Positions 6,737 through 14,264 of a DNA stretch of 17,927 bases are shown here, in pieces. The notes below the pieces were generated by a model that saw only the letters and a program-made list of their open reading frames with translations, had not been told where the DNA came from and searched no databases. Within the stretch, counting starts at the first letter, position 1. Each line of letters opens with the position of its first letter. This DNA is from DUZB01 sp964407525. Its GTDB lineage: Bacteria > Desulfobacterota > DSM-4660 > Desulfatiglandales > Desulfatiglandaceae. The position numbers and the translations under genes are program-made. The stretch spans positions 1 to 17,927 of the forward strand of contig CAYOWC010000075.1 of NCBI GenBank assembly GCA_964407525.1. The letters are read 5' to 3'.

Positions 6737-7956
6737 CAATCCTCAACATCCAGTCCGAAGGCGTTATGTAGGATACGTACCGCAAGCTCCGTATATTTTT
6801 CCTTGACCACACAGGATATTTTTATTTCGGAAGTGCTTATCATCATGATGTTGATGTTTTCCGCTGCCAGGGTTTCAAACATCTTTTTGGCAACGCCGGC
6901 ATGGGTCCTCATTCCCACTCCAATAATGGATACCTTGGCAATATCTTCATCGCCCATGACTTTTTCCGCGCCGATTGTCTCCGCCACCTCTCCCACAAGT
7001 TTTATGGTTTTGTAAAAGTCGGCCTTGGGCACCGTGAAAGTCAGATCGGTTAAACCGTCCTGGCTGGTATTCTGCACGATCATATCTACCACAATACCGG
7101 CCTTGAAAACAGGTTCGAAGATCGTGGAAGCGATTCCCGGATGATCAGGAACTTTCGTGATTGTCACCCGTGCTTCATTTTTGTTATAGGCAACGCCTGA
7201 TACGACTACCTTTTCCATGTCTTTTGTTTCAGCCACCACCATCGTACCCCTTTCTCTGGTAAATGTTGATCTTACATGAATCGGAACATCAAATTTTTTT
7301 GCAAACTCCACTGAGCGGATTTCCAAAACCTTGGCTCCGAGACTAGCCATTTCCAGCATTTCGTCATAAGAAATGAAATCCATCTTCCCGGCTTTCGGGC
7401 AGATATTGGGATCGGTTGTGTATACACCTTCAACATCTGTATAAATTTCACAGACATCCGCATCAAGCGCTGCTGCCAATGCAACGGCTGTCGTATCAGA
7501 ACCCCCTCTTCCGAGGGTTGTTATGTTCGCGTGGTTATCGATACCCTGAAATCCGGCTACTGTAACAATTCGGCCCTCGTTCAGGTTCCTGACGATTCTG
7601 TCTGTTTCAATGTCGTGAATCTTGGCCTTTCCATAAAGGTCATCCGTATGGATGGCCACCTGAAAACCCAGAAGAGAACGGGCCTCAACCCCCAGGGATT
7701 TTACGGTCATTGCAAAGAGGGCAATGCTCACCTGCTCACCGGTTGCCATGAGGACGTCCAATTCCCTCGGGTCGGGTTCAGGGGTTATTTCGGAGGACAG
7801 TTTAATGAGCCCGTCGGTCTGGCCTGCCATCGCTGACAGGACTACCACCACTTGGTTGCCCTCTTTGTGAGTTTCTATTACTCTTTGCGCCACGGCTCTG
7901 ATCTTTTCTACACTGCCAACGGATGTGCCGCCGTATTTTTGTACAATAATCGCCAT
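6736..7956 (-). CDS. lysC: Aspartate kinase (aspartokinase)
   Basis: The enzyme phosphorylates aspartate, the first step toward lysine or diaminopimelate, threonine and methionine. Its products feed both peptidoglycan and the methionine used by MetK. The 406-residue monofunctional form has the catalytic KYGGTSVG at residues 7-14. VVVLSAMAGQTD is near 37, and the substrate/ATP motif GRGGSDTTA at 149-157 is followed by YTDVEGVYTTDP. Two ACT regulatory domains fill the C-terminus (about 263-330 and 345-400). This indicates feedback control by an end-product amino acid, though which one cannot be read off. ATG at 7956 has GAGG seven bases upstream. The 47-base spacer to tsaE contains a 7-base repeat array. 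The stop shares one base with the tsaD start. Confidence 0.97.
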   Translation of the reverse strand: MAIIVQKYGGTSVGSVEKIRAVAQRVIETHKEGNQVVVVLSAMAGQTDGLIKLSSEITPEPDPRELDVLMATGEQVSIALFAMTVKSLGVEARSLLGFQVAIHTDDLYGKAKIHDIETDRIVRNLNEGRIVTVAGFQGIDNHANITTLGRGGSDTTAVALAAALDADVCEIYTDVEGVYTTDPNICPKAGKMDFISYDEMLEMASLGAKVLEIRSVEFAKKFDVPIHVRSTFTRERGTMVVAETKDMEKVVVSGVAYNKNEARVTITKVPDHPGIASTIFEPVFKAGIVVDMIVQNTSQDGLTDLTFTVPKADFYKTIKLVGEVAETIGAEKVMGDEDIAKVSIIGVGMRTHAGVAKKMFETLAAENINIMMISTSEIKISCVVKEKYTELAVRILHNAFGLDVED

Positions 7957-7974
7957 AGTCAGGCCTCAAAACAT

Positions 7975-8030
7975 CGGTTACCGGTTGTCGGTTCCCGGGT
8001 TTTTTAATCGTGAACCGTAAACTGTAAACT
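7975..8030. repeat. Two opposed 7-base arrays across the tsaE stop codon
   Basis: On the plus strand, units CGGTTAC, CGGTTGT, CGGTTCC and CGGGTTT start at 7975, 7982, 7989 and 7996, exactly seven bases apart. Units GTGAACC, GTAAACT and GTAAACT then start at 8010, 8017 and 8024. The two sets are related in inverse sense (GGTT against AACC). The second set lies inside tsaE and encodes residues close to its C-terminus. The tsaE stop sits between the arrays. Confidence 0.65.
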
Positions 8031-8507
8031 GCTTTCTCCCAATTTCTCTAATATCTTTCCTGCCCCGGCATGGTCTGCCGAGAAAGTAAACTCTCGCGAG
8101 GAATCATTCAAGATAACAATTTTGATCGTAATTTTCCACTCGGGCAGGATCTCCGGCCACCGATCCCCCCATTCCATCACTGTTACGCCATCCTCGTATA
8201 AATACTCTTCAAGACCGGCGGCAAGGAAATCGGAAAGTTCCTCCAGGCGATAGATATCCATATGAAAAAGGGGATATTTTCCCTGGTATACGTTGACGAG
8301 CGAAAACGAAGGACTTACCACAATGGTATCTGCCGGCACACTGAGCCCCAGGGCGATTCCTTTGGTAAACCACGTCTTTCCAGTCCCCAGTTCACCGGAG
8401 AGGACAACCACATCTCCTTTTGAGAGCAACGAACCGAGTTTTCGGCCCAGTTGAATGCTTTCTTCATCGGAAATTGTTCTAATAACAAGATTCTCGTTGT
8501 TTTTCAA
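8004..8507 (-). CDS. tsaE: tRNA threonylcarbamoyladenosine biosynthesis ATPase TsaE
   Basis: TsaE is the P-loop ATPase that binds the TsaB-TsaD complex and resets it between rounds of t6A synthesis. The 167-residue protein shows the Walker A motif GELGTGKT at 38-45, SPSFSLVNVY at 65-74, the FHMDIYRL segment at 81-88 and MEWGDRW at 111-117. All are hallmark family motifs. The start is TTG at 8507, overlapping the stop of the CBS gene by four bases (TTGA). No in-frame methionine would keep the N-terminal strand. The C-terminal SSLQFTVHD is encoded mainly by a 7-base repeat array (8010-8030), so the gene's 3' end has probably been rewritten by, or grown into, a spacer repeat. It lies 47 bases upstream of lysC and within 2 kb of tsaD, its complex partner. 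Confidence 0.95.
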   Translation of the reverse strand: MKNNENLVIRTISDEESIQLGRKLGSLLSKGDVVVLSGELGTGKTWFTKGIALGLSVPADTIVVSPSFSLVNVYQGKYPLFHMDIYRLEELSDFLAAGLEEYLYEDGVTVMEWGDRWPEILPEWKITIKIVILNDSSREFTFSADHAGAGKILEKLGESSLQFTVHD

Positions 8508-8953
8508 GTTACGAGAGTCCTTATGATGTCTGATTTGCCTATGATTCCGACCAACCGTTTTCCATTCAGAACGGGGAGTGTGTAGAACTTTTTTTCCGTC
8601 ATAATCGTGGCAATATCTTCGATGGGGGTTTTCTCATCGACGGTGGCTGGTTCCGGAGTGTAAAGTTCTCCAACAGTAGTTGCGCTGATTCTCTCTATCT
8701 CTTTTTCCATTTTCTTTGTCCCTTCAAGAGAGAAAACCGCGTCAAAAAGTGCAAAAACTGTAGGAATATGGAGTTTTTTGTCTTTGCGGATGAGATCGCT
8801 TTCACAGATGATTCCGATTAACAACCCATCATCGTCAACAACCGGAACGCCATTGATATTCTTCTTGTAAAGAATTGCAGCAAGATCGGTCAGAGATGTT
8901 TCTTTTTTTACCGTAATCACATCCGTGGTCATAATATCACTTGCGTTTAACAT
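8504..8953 (-). CDS. Protein of two CBS domains
   Basis: This small soluble protein is essentially a single pair of CBS domains (about residues 3-55 and 93-149). Such a pair commonly binds adenine nucleotides as a regulatory sensor. The N-terminus MLNASDIMTTDVITV and the repeated pattern GVPVVDDDGLLIGIICESDL / TLPVLNGKRLVGIIGKSDI are diagnostic. Three possible starts lie within ten bases. I chose ATG at 8953 because GGAG is eight bases ahead of it; GTG at 8962 and ATG at 8959 sit on or too close to that site. It gives 149 residues. There is no attached enzyme or channel domain, so its partner is unknown. It lies between pdxJ (20 bases) and tsaE (4-base overlap), which suggests co-transcription. 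A shared function is not implied. Confidence 0.93.
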   Translation of the reverse strand: MLNASDIMTTDVITVKKETSLTDLAAILYKKNINGVPVVDDDGLLIGIICESDLIRKDKKLHIPTVFALFDAVFSLEGTKKMEKEIERISATTVGELYTPEPATVDEKTPIEDIATIMTEKKFYTLPVLNGKRLVGIIGKSDIIRTLVT

Positions 8954-8973
8954 ACTCATCACTCCTTTAGGTC

Positions 8974-9693
8974 TTAGAAATCTTTTACAATATCGATCAT
9001 TTTTCTCACTGCATTTTCGAAACCCACAAGCACGGCCATAGCCACGATACTGTGCCCAATGCTATACTCTTCAATCAAGGGAAGTTCTTTGAACCGCTTG
9101 ATATTTAGATAGTTGAGCCCATGGCCTGCACTGATGCCAAGGGAGAGAGCTGCTGCGGCTTCAACGGCCATGGCGATCCTTCCAAACCGTTGCGTTGCTT
9201 CTTCTTCTGTTTTCGCTTCGGAGTAATGGCCCGTGTGGATTTCAACAATATCACCACCGCATGCATGGGAGGCCTTTATCTGCTCAGGATCAGGGTCCAC
9301 GAAAAAACTGACCTGAATCCCACCCTTTTTTAGCTGCTGGGCAACTTTCTGGTAGTGCTCCGGTCTTCCCTTCACGTCGAGCCCACCTTCTGTGGTCAGT
9401 TCTTGCCGTTTTTCAGGAACAAGGCTAACCAGGTCGGGCCCCGTTGCCAGGGCTATTTCCACCATTTCGTCGACTGCGGCCATTTCCATATTCAATTTGC
9501 TTTTCACGGTCTGTCGCAGCAGCTGAAGGTCCCGGTCATGAATATGTCTTCGGTCTTCACGAAGGTGGCAGATGATTCCGTCAGCGCCCACCAATTCCGC
9601 TAAGCCGGCAGCCAAGACCGGATCCGGTTCGTTTATCCCCCTTGCTTCTCTGACGGTAGCCACATGATCTACATTAACGGCGAGACGCGCCAT
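8974..9693 (-). CDS. pdxJ: Pyridoxine 5'-phosphate synthase
   Basis: PdxJ condenses 1-deoxyxylulose 5-phosphate with 3-amino-2-oxopropyl phosphate to form the ring of vitamin B6, in the cytoplasm. It is a TIM barrel. The N-terminal MARLAVNVDHVATVREARG and the HLREDRRHI motif at 43-51 are characteristic, as are ELTTEGGLDV in the middle and the ISAGHGLNY motif late in the protein. I placed the start at ATG 9693 (239 residues). A longer reading from 9708 would begin with codons that are really the ribosome binding site, GGAGGA seven bases before the chosen ATG. No pdxA is nearby. Upstream lies a 335-base repeat-filled spacer, so its promoter is probably in the last 100 bases of that spacer. Confidence 0.97.
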   Translation of the reverse strand: MARLAVNVDHVATVREARGINEPDPVLAAGLAELVGADGIICHLREDRRHIHDRDLQLLRQTVKSKLNMEMAAVDEMVEIALATGPDLVSLVPEKRQELTTEGGLDVKGRPEHYQKVAQQLKKGGIQVSFFVDPDPEQIKASHACGGDIVEIHTGHYSEAKTEEEATQRFGRIAMAVEAAAALSLGISAGHGLNYLNIKRFKELPLIEEYSIGHSIVAMAVLVGFENAVRKMIDIVKDF

Positions 9694-10028
9694 AATATGG
9701 TCCTCCATTTTGTCTTGTTTCGAGTTGTTTCACACGAGCGCCGCCTTCCCGTTTTAAAGCGGGGGCAGATCGAGGAAGAAATTTCTCATATGACCTTACC
9801 GCCCGCTACGCTCAAGACGCAAAGAACGCTAAGATTTTGTTTTTTACCGAATCGGGACGGACGATTCGGTAAAGCAATCGGCCCTTCGGGCATTTAGGGA
9901 GAATGGAACCGTTATCAGAATTATTCTGAAGGATCACACAGAAAAAATGGGCTGTTTTTTCGAATCGTCCGTTCCGATTCGAAAAAGGCTTTGCGTCCTT
10001 CGCGCCTTGGCGGTTCAATTCAAATGTT
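9694..10028. other. Repeat-filled spacer between ybeY and pdxJ
   Basis: No gene is supported in these 335 bases. About 200 of them form the composite inverted element at 9809-10012. The part nearest pdxJ (9709-9800) is unique sequence with a short CCCG/CGGG stem near 9750-9766. It is the likely place for a pdxJ promoter, although I see no strong -35/-10 pair. Confidence 0.6.
9809..10012. repeat. Composite inverted element with 9-base arrays and paired 12-bp hairpins
   Basis: The left arm has CGCNAAG-type cores at 9809 (one extra base), 9818 and 9827. The right arm has the inverse CTTNGCG cores at 9989, 9998 and 10006. Inside each arm is a perfect 12-base-pair hairpin with a 7-base loop: TTTACCGAATCG at 9843-9854 with 9862-9873, and TTTTTCGAATCG at 9956-9967 with 9975-9986. 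The two hairpins are inverse copies of each other, with a 21-base core that differs at one loop base. Between them lie a third stem, TCAGAA/TTCTGA (9915-9929), and a GCCC/GGGC stem near 9881. Neither large hairpin has a U-run after it on the transcribed strand, so they do not look like terminators. Confidence 0.7.
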
Positions 10029-10475
10029 TCACACGATTGCCGCAAGCCTCTTTTCCATTTTTTCCATCAGAATGGCTTCTTCATCATTCTTTTCGTGATC
10101 ATACCCTACGAGATGCAGTACGCCGTGAACGAGAAGAGTGTTCACTCTCTGTTCCAATGTTTCTCCGAACTCCACGGATTCCTGTTGGGCCCTGTCAAGG
10201 GAAATAACCACATCTCCAAGCATCGCGGATTGGGGACTTGCGCAACCATCCCCTGTTGTTCCGGATTCATCCATGGCAAAAGCAAGGACATTCGTAGACC
10301 CTTCTTTTGCCCTGTATTGGCTGTTGAGAGCACTCATTTCCCGATCATCGGTAAAAAGAATGCTCAATTCCCGGTTATCGCAACCCAAGTCTTTTAAGAC
10401 TTTCTCCATTTCCTGCTTTATCTTCCGCTCTTTCAAGAGCGGGGTCGGCTTTTGAAAGCGGATCTGTATCTCCAT
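10029..10475 (-). CDS. ybeY: Endoribonuclease YbeY, 16S rRNA maturation
   Basis: YbeY is a zinc-dependent single-strand endoribonuclease acting in 16S rRNA 3'-end maturation and ribosome quality control. The 148-residue protein has the metal-binding HGVLHLVGYDH motif with His117, His121 and His127. The STNVLAFAMDE strand and LGDVVIS (residues 86-92) are also present. I chose ATG at 10475, with AAAGGAA just upstream. The frame stays open 33 codons further, but the extra residues are low-complexity and basic and have no family match. With this start the N-terminus has the normal length before the first conserved strand (ELSILFTDD). The start lies 101 bases inside the 3' end of the upstream HD hydrolase gene, in a different frame, which is unusually deep for an operon overlap. 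Confidence 0.95.
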   Translation of the reverse strand: MEIQIRFQKPTPLLKERKIKQEMEKVLKDLGCDNRELSILFTDDREMSALNSQYRAKEGSTNVLAFAMDESGTTGDGCASPQSAMLGDVVISLDRAQQESVEFGETLEQRVNTLLVHGVLHLVGYDHEKNDEEAILMEKMEKRLAAIV

Positions 10476-12921
10476 TCTTTCCTTTCTTTGAAGCGCCATT
10501 TTTTCCTGCCCCGTTTGTAGCGGGTTCCTCCGCACGACCGGAGGCAATCTTGATAATCGGTTCCGGATAGGCAATGCGGTGATGGAAGATGCCGCTCAAT
10601 GTCTGGTTAAAACTCTTGGCAATCTCATGGAGATCCTTCAAGGTTAATTCGCATTCATCCAATTGACCGTCTGAAAATGTCTTGTTCATGATTTTCTGGA
10701 CCATGCCCTGAATCCTTGCGGTAGTCGGGTCTACAAGGGTTTTTGAGGCCGCCTGTACCTGGTCTGCAAGCATGACCAGCCCGGCTTCTTTTGTCTGGGG
10801 TTTGGGGCCGGGGTAACGAAAATCCGCTTCTTCCACCTGAATGTTTTTTTCTCCCTTTTTCCCCGCCTGGTTTTTGGCTTTCTCGTAAAAAAATGAGATA
10901 AGACTTGTGCCGTGATGCTGTCGAATGATCTCTATGATCTCTTTCCCCAATTTGAATTTCCTTGCCAGTTCAACGCCGTCTTTCACGTGGGAGGTCAAGA
11001 TCAGGCTGCTCATGGAGGGCGCCAGTTTTTCATGTTTGTTTTCACTGGATCTTTGGTTTTCTATGAAATAGAGAGGCTTTTTTATCTTTCCTATATCATG
11101 ATAATAGGCGGCTACTTTTGACAGCAGCGGGTTGGCCTGAATCGCCTGGGCCGAAGCTTCAACCAGATTGCTGACAATAACGCTGTGATGGTATGTTCCG
11201 GGCGCCTGGACCATGAGTTCGCGCAGGAGCGGCTGGTCCAGACTCGCCAGTTCTAATAATTTGATGTCCGTTGTGTAGCCGAACGACATTTCAACGAGCG
11301 GCAGAATGCCCGTCGCTACAACCCCCACGAGAATTCCTCCCATAAACGCGGCACAGAGCGCCAACCCTGTTTCAAAAGTAAAGAAAGAGCCGTACAGGGT
11401 CTCAAGGCAAAGGGCCATAATCATATTGCAGAGTCCTACCTTAAGACCTGTGCGGATGAAAACACCCCGTTCTCTGCATTGTGTAACACCGGATGCTGCT
11501 ACGAGAGAGCCTGTAAAAAAGTACATGAAAAAGCCCACACGTCCATCGACAACGAGGCAGGCCAGGACAGACACCACGAGAGAAAAACTGGCGGCAACCC
11601 TGATTCCGTGAAATATGGAAATGAGCATCGCTCCGCTGGCTACGGGAATGGCGAACAGCAGGACCCTCGGGCCAAAATAGTGAAATCCCCGGGCGATTTC
11701 GGTGGATACCAGATCGAATGCAATAACGACCAGGAAGATCGTCAAAAGGGTTCCCAGAAAAAAGTAAATATCCTTGGACGAGGAAGAAGAAACAGCAGAA
11801 GATTTGGTGAAAAGTCCAGCGATGTACATGACCAGTAAAAGCATGGCAATAAAGACGGCCATGGCGGGAAATTTACCTAAAAAGTCATTTTGTTTCAGAA
11901 GCCTGTACTGCCCGGTGAGCTTCAGAAGGTGATCCGAGGTTATCCTTTCCCCTTCCCTCACTAACATCTCACCTTTTTTGATAATCACATAGAACGGTTT
12001 TACGGATTTTCTTGCAATCTCCTTTTTTAAAGCAGTTTCCCGTTTGTTGAAAGTAAGATTCGGTTTGATCAGTGAAAGAGCCATTTCTATGGTGGCTTCT
12101 TTCAGTTCCTCTGGTCGGATTTTGTTGTCTTCGATCTGTCCCTGTTCTTTTACAAATTCATCGGCGGATTGAACGTCGTAAAATCGAATCAGATCTCCCA
12201 CTTTTTTTTCTTTTCTATCCCCGATATCGTGCAGGATAATCCCTTTCCCGCCCTGACTCATCAGGGTTCCCTTGTCGGCGACAACGCCGCTCTTGTATAC
12301 CTGGGCTGCAAGGCTCAAGAGAAACGTTTCCACATCTTTTGGGAAATCATGCCTTATCAATGTGTTGATACGTTCGTCGTTGAAGGGAATGTCCAGGATT
12401 TCAAAAAAATGGATCTTGAAGGACTCGATGCTTTCGGTGGTGTTATCGGAAACCTTTTTGGATGTTTCCTTTGCAGTTTCGGAAATATAGGTGAAGTCAA
12501 CATAAGTGGCTACGTGATCCCGCCCTAACTCAAAGGCCTCTTTGATCCGTGAATCAAGGTTTGCTGCGGTGGGATCATAATCGTATACGTAGAGGGCGGC
12601 TTTAACGGCATCTTCCCTGCTCTTATCCGTCAGGGTGGTGTTTTCAACGAGGAAACGTTTGTTTGCCTTGACGTCTCGATCCGCAATATCCCCAAGTTTG
12701 TAGGCCTGCGGGCGGACGAGAATGCTCGGAAAAAGGAGGATCGAAAAAATTGCGCTTAAGGTAATCAGTGCATACCATATTTTGGCCTCCATTCCGAAAA
12801 GGGTCGCCTTTTTCCCCCCCCGTTTTTTATTTCTCCGTAATGGGTCCCTCTCCTTTTTTCCGAGGGGCTTCATTGTCTTGAGGGATTTAGGCGCAGTTGC
12901 CTTGGGTTTCTTGCCAATCAT
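10375..12921 (-). CDS. pgpH: PgpH/YqfF-family membrane HD hydrolase, probable c-di-AMP phosphodiesterase
   Basis: This 848-residue inner-membrane protein has the 7TM-HD architecture. A very basic cytoplasmic N-terminus (1-45) is followed by a first membrane helix (about 47-69) and a large extracytoplasmic domain (about 70-350). A cluster of further helices covers about 352-545. A cytoplasmic HD domain follows, with GTYHHS at 575-580, the YYHDIGK metal site (His608, Asp609), LTSH near 644 and RQHHG at 667-671. Characterised members (PgpH of Listeria) hydrolyse cyclic di-AMP; that activity is inferred here. The last 50 or so residues are rich in Gly, Asn, Lys and Ala and probably disordered. 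Their coding region overlaps ybeY by 101 bases. The start overlaps the phoH stop by four bases (ATGA). phoH-pgpH-ybeY is a conserved order known from Firmicutes too. Confidence 0.93.
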   Translation of the reverse strand: MIGKKPKATAPKSLKTMKPLGKKERDPLRRNKKRGGKKATLFGMEAKIWYALITLSAIFSILLFPSILVRPQAYKLGDIADRDVKANKRFLVENTTLTDKSREDAVKAALYVYDYDPTAANLDSRIKEAFELGRDHVATYVDFTYISETAKETSKKVSDNTTESIESFKIHFFEILDIPFNDERINTLIRHDFPKDVETFLLSLAAQVYKSGVVADKGTLMSQGGKGIILHDIGDRKEKKVGDLIRFYDVQSADEFVKEQGQIEDNKIRPEELKEATIEMALSLIKPNLTFNKRETALKKEIARKSVKPFYVIIKKGEMLVREGERITSDHLLKLTGQYRLLKQNDFLGKFPAMAVFIAMLLLVMYIAGLFTKSSAVSSSSSKDIYFFLGTLLTIFLVVIAFDLVSTEIARGFHYFGPRVLLFAIPVASGAMLISIFHGIRVAASFSLVVSVLACLVVDGRVGFFMYFFTGSLVAASGVTQCRERGVFIRTGLKVGLCNMIMALCLETLYGSFFTFETGLALCAAFMGGILVGVVATGILPLVEMSFGYTTDIKLLELASLDQPLLRELMVQAPGTYHHSVIVSNLVEASAQAIQANPLLSKVAAYYHDIGKIKKPLYFIENQRSSENKHEKLAPSMSSLILTSHVKDGVELARKFKLGKEIIEIIRQHHGTSLISFFYEKAKNQAGKKGEKNIQVEEADFRYPGPKPQTKEAGLVMLADQVQAASKTLVDPTTARIQGMVQKIMNKTFSDGQLDECELTLKDLHEIAKSFNQTLSGIFHHRIAYPEPIIKIASGRAEEPATNGAGKNGASKKGKNGDTDPLSKADPALERAEDKAGNGESLKRLGLR

Positions 12922-13904
12922 GCTGCATTTCCTGAACCGTTGGATGTCCCGTTTGAAACGCTTTCATAAGCGTCGATTATTTCCTGCACAAGGGGGTGCC
13001 TGATAACATCTTCTCTTGAAAAAGAAACAAAGTGTATGCCGTCTATTTTCTGAAGGATCCGCCGTGCCTCAAGAAGTCCCGATATCTGGCCTCTCGGCAG
13101 GTCGGTCTGGGTAACATCTCCCGTAATTACCGCCTTCGATCTAAACCCGAGACGCGTCAAAAACATTTTCATCTGTTCCGGTGTTGAATTTTGGGCTTCA
13201 TCCAGAATTACAAAAGAATCATTGAGTGTTCTGCCTCTCATGAAGGCAAGAGGCGCTACTTCGATAACTCCCTGATCCAAGAGCTGGGAGGCATTTTCAA
13301 AAGGCATCATATCGTGGAGAGCGTCATAAAGTGGTCTCAGATAAGGATTTATTTTTTCATAAAGATCTCCGGGCAAAAAGCCCAGACGTTCACCGGCTTC
13401 TACGGCTGGTCTTGCCAGGACAATACGGGATACTTCTTTTCGCATAAGGGAAGAGACTGCCATGGCCATGGCGAGATAGGTCTTGCCTGTTCCAGCCGGT
13501 CCAATTCCAAAAACCATGTCAAACTTTCTTATACCTTCCACGTATTTTTTCTGGTTGATGGTTTTGGGGACAATCGTTCTCTTACTGGCCGGAATGAAGA
13601 CTTCCGTCTTGAAAATTTCCTTGAGGTTTACGGAGCTGTCGCTGCTCAGTATTCTGACTGCGTAGGCCACGTCGCTGGAATAAAGAGGGTATCCTGCCTT
13701 CAAAAGACCATAGAGTTGCGTAAGAACTTTTTCGGCAAGATCCACTTCCCAGTCTCCTCCCTGGAGAAGCAGTTCATTCCCCCTGCCGTTCAGCGATACT
13801 CCGGTTTTTTTCGCGATAATATTTAGATTTTTGTTTTGTTCGCCGCAGAGCGTCTGCATCAAAGTCTGGTCAGGGAAATTAATTTTCCTGGAAATAGTTT
13901 TCAT
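12918..13904 (-). CDS. phoH: PhoH-like P-loop ATPase
   Basis: PhoH-family proteins are cytoplasmic ATPases related to the helicase core. They are often linked to RNA metabolism, and the neighbouring ybeY supports that link, but the exact substrate is not settled. The 328-residue protein has an N-terminal KH-like stretch (IIAKKTGVSLNGRGNELLL, about 29-47). Walker A is GPAGTGKT at 135-142, followed by IVLARPAVEAGERLGFLPGD. Walker B is FVILDEAQN at 231-239, and the TGDVTQTDLP motif comes after it. ATG at 13904 is two bases after the stop of the truncated YjbQ gene. Its ribosome binding site, GAAGGA, is formed by the last codons of that gene. The gene overlaps pgpH by four bases. Confidence 0.96.
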   Translation of the reverse strand: MKTISRKINFPDQTLMQTLCGEQNKNLNIIAKKTGVSLNGRGNELLLQGGDWEVDLAEKVLTQLYGLLKAGYPLYSSDVAYAVRILSSDSSVNLKEIFKTEVFIPASKRTIVPKTINQKKYVEGIRKFDMVFGIGPAGTGKTYLAMAMAVSSLMRKEVSRIVLARPAVEAGERLGFLPGDLYEKINPYLRPLYDALHDMMPFENASQLLDQGVIEVAPLAFMRGRTLNDSFVILDEAQNSTPEQMKMFLTRLGFRSKAVITGDVTQTDLPRGQISGLLEARRILQKIDGIHFVSFSREDVIRHPLVQEIIDAYESVSNGTSNGSGNAA

Positions 13905-13906
13905 AC

Positions 13907-14155
13907 TTATCCTTCTTCCCCGTAAACCTGCATGAGTATGCGCCTTTTTCGGCGCCGGTTATCAAAATCGAGAAGGACGATCTGTTGCCATGTGCCCAGG
14001 GCCAGAGTGCCTTCTACCACGGGGACATGCAGGGACGGACCAAATATAGCGGCCCTTACATGGGCATACCCGTTTCCGTCTCCCCATCTCTCATTATGTT
14101 CGTAGTATATATCTTCAGGAGCAATCCTGTCTATGGCCTTCTTGAGGTCGCTCAC
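13907..14155 (-). CDS. YjbQ-family (UPF0047) protein, N-terminally truncated, probably a remnant
   Basis: Eighty-two residues match the C-terminal part of the YjbQ family (reported secondary thiamine-phosphate synthase activity; about 130-140 residues when complete). The matching segments are EDIYYEHNERWGDGNGYAHV, the GPSLHVPVVEGTLALGTWQQ core and the basic FDNRRRKRRILMQVYGE end. The first 50 or so residues, including the usual PHTTA-type strand, are missing. The frame is open upstream only to a TGA at 14242-14240, and GTG at 14155 is the first ordinary start codon. Family similarity already begins a few residues before that GTG (ESGAVSDL), so it is not a natural N-terminus. Only about 75 unrelated bases separate it from rodA. 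It may be non-functional and kept because its 3' end supplies the phoH ribosome binding site. A sequencing deletion is possible but cannot be judged here. Confidence 0.7.
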   Translation of the reverse strand: MSDLKKAIDRIAPEDIYYEHNERWGDGNGYAHVRAAIFGPSLHVPVVEGTLALGTWQQIVLLDFDNRRRKRRILMQVYGEEG

Positions 14156-14245
14156 AGCCCCGCTTTCAAATAATATAGTCTCTTGTTTGGCCTGTATGCC
14201 CTGCTTTGAGTGCGAAGTTCGGGCAATATAATACCTTTTTCAAGA

Positions 14246-14264
14246 AATGCACAGAATGTGCATT
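14246..14264 (-). terminator. Hairpin at the rodA stop, possible weak terminator
   Basis: AATGCACA (14246-14253) and TGTGCATT (14257-14264) form a perfect 8-base-pair stem with a 3-base loop, directly over the end of rodA. On the minus strand it is followed by TCTTG, a poor U-run. It may attenuate transcription between the rodA and phoH groups, or protect the 3' end of the mRNA. Confidence 0.35.

Noticed and set aside
9843..9986. The two large hairpins as a bidirectional terminator after ybeY
   Set aside because: On the transcribed strand each stem is followed by A-runs rather than U-runs. The mirrored layout fits a repeat element better.
13191..13826. Long plus-strand frame (211 codons) opposite phoH
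   Set aside because: It is a shadow of the conserved PhoH ATPase, and its product has no family features.
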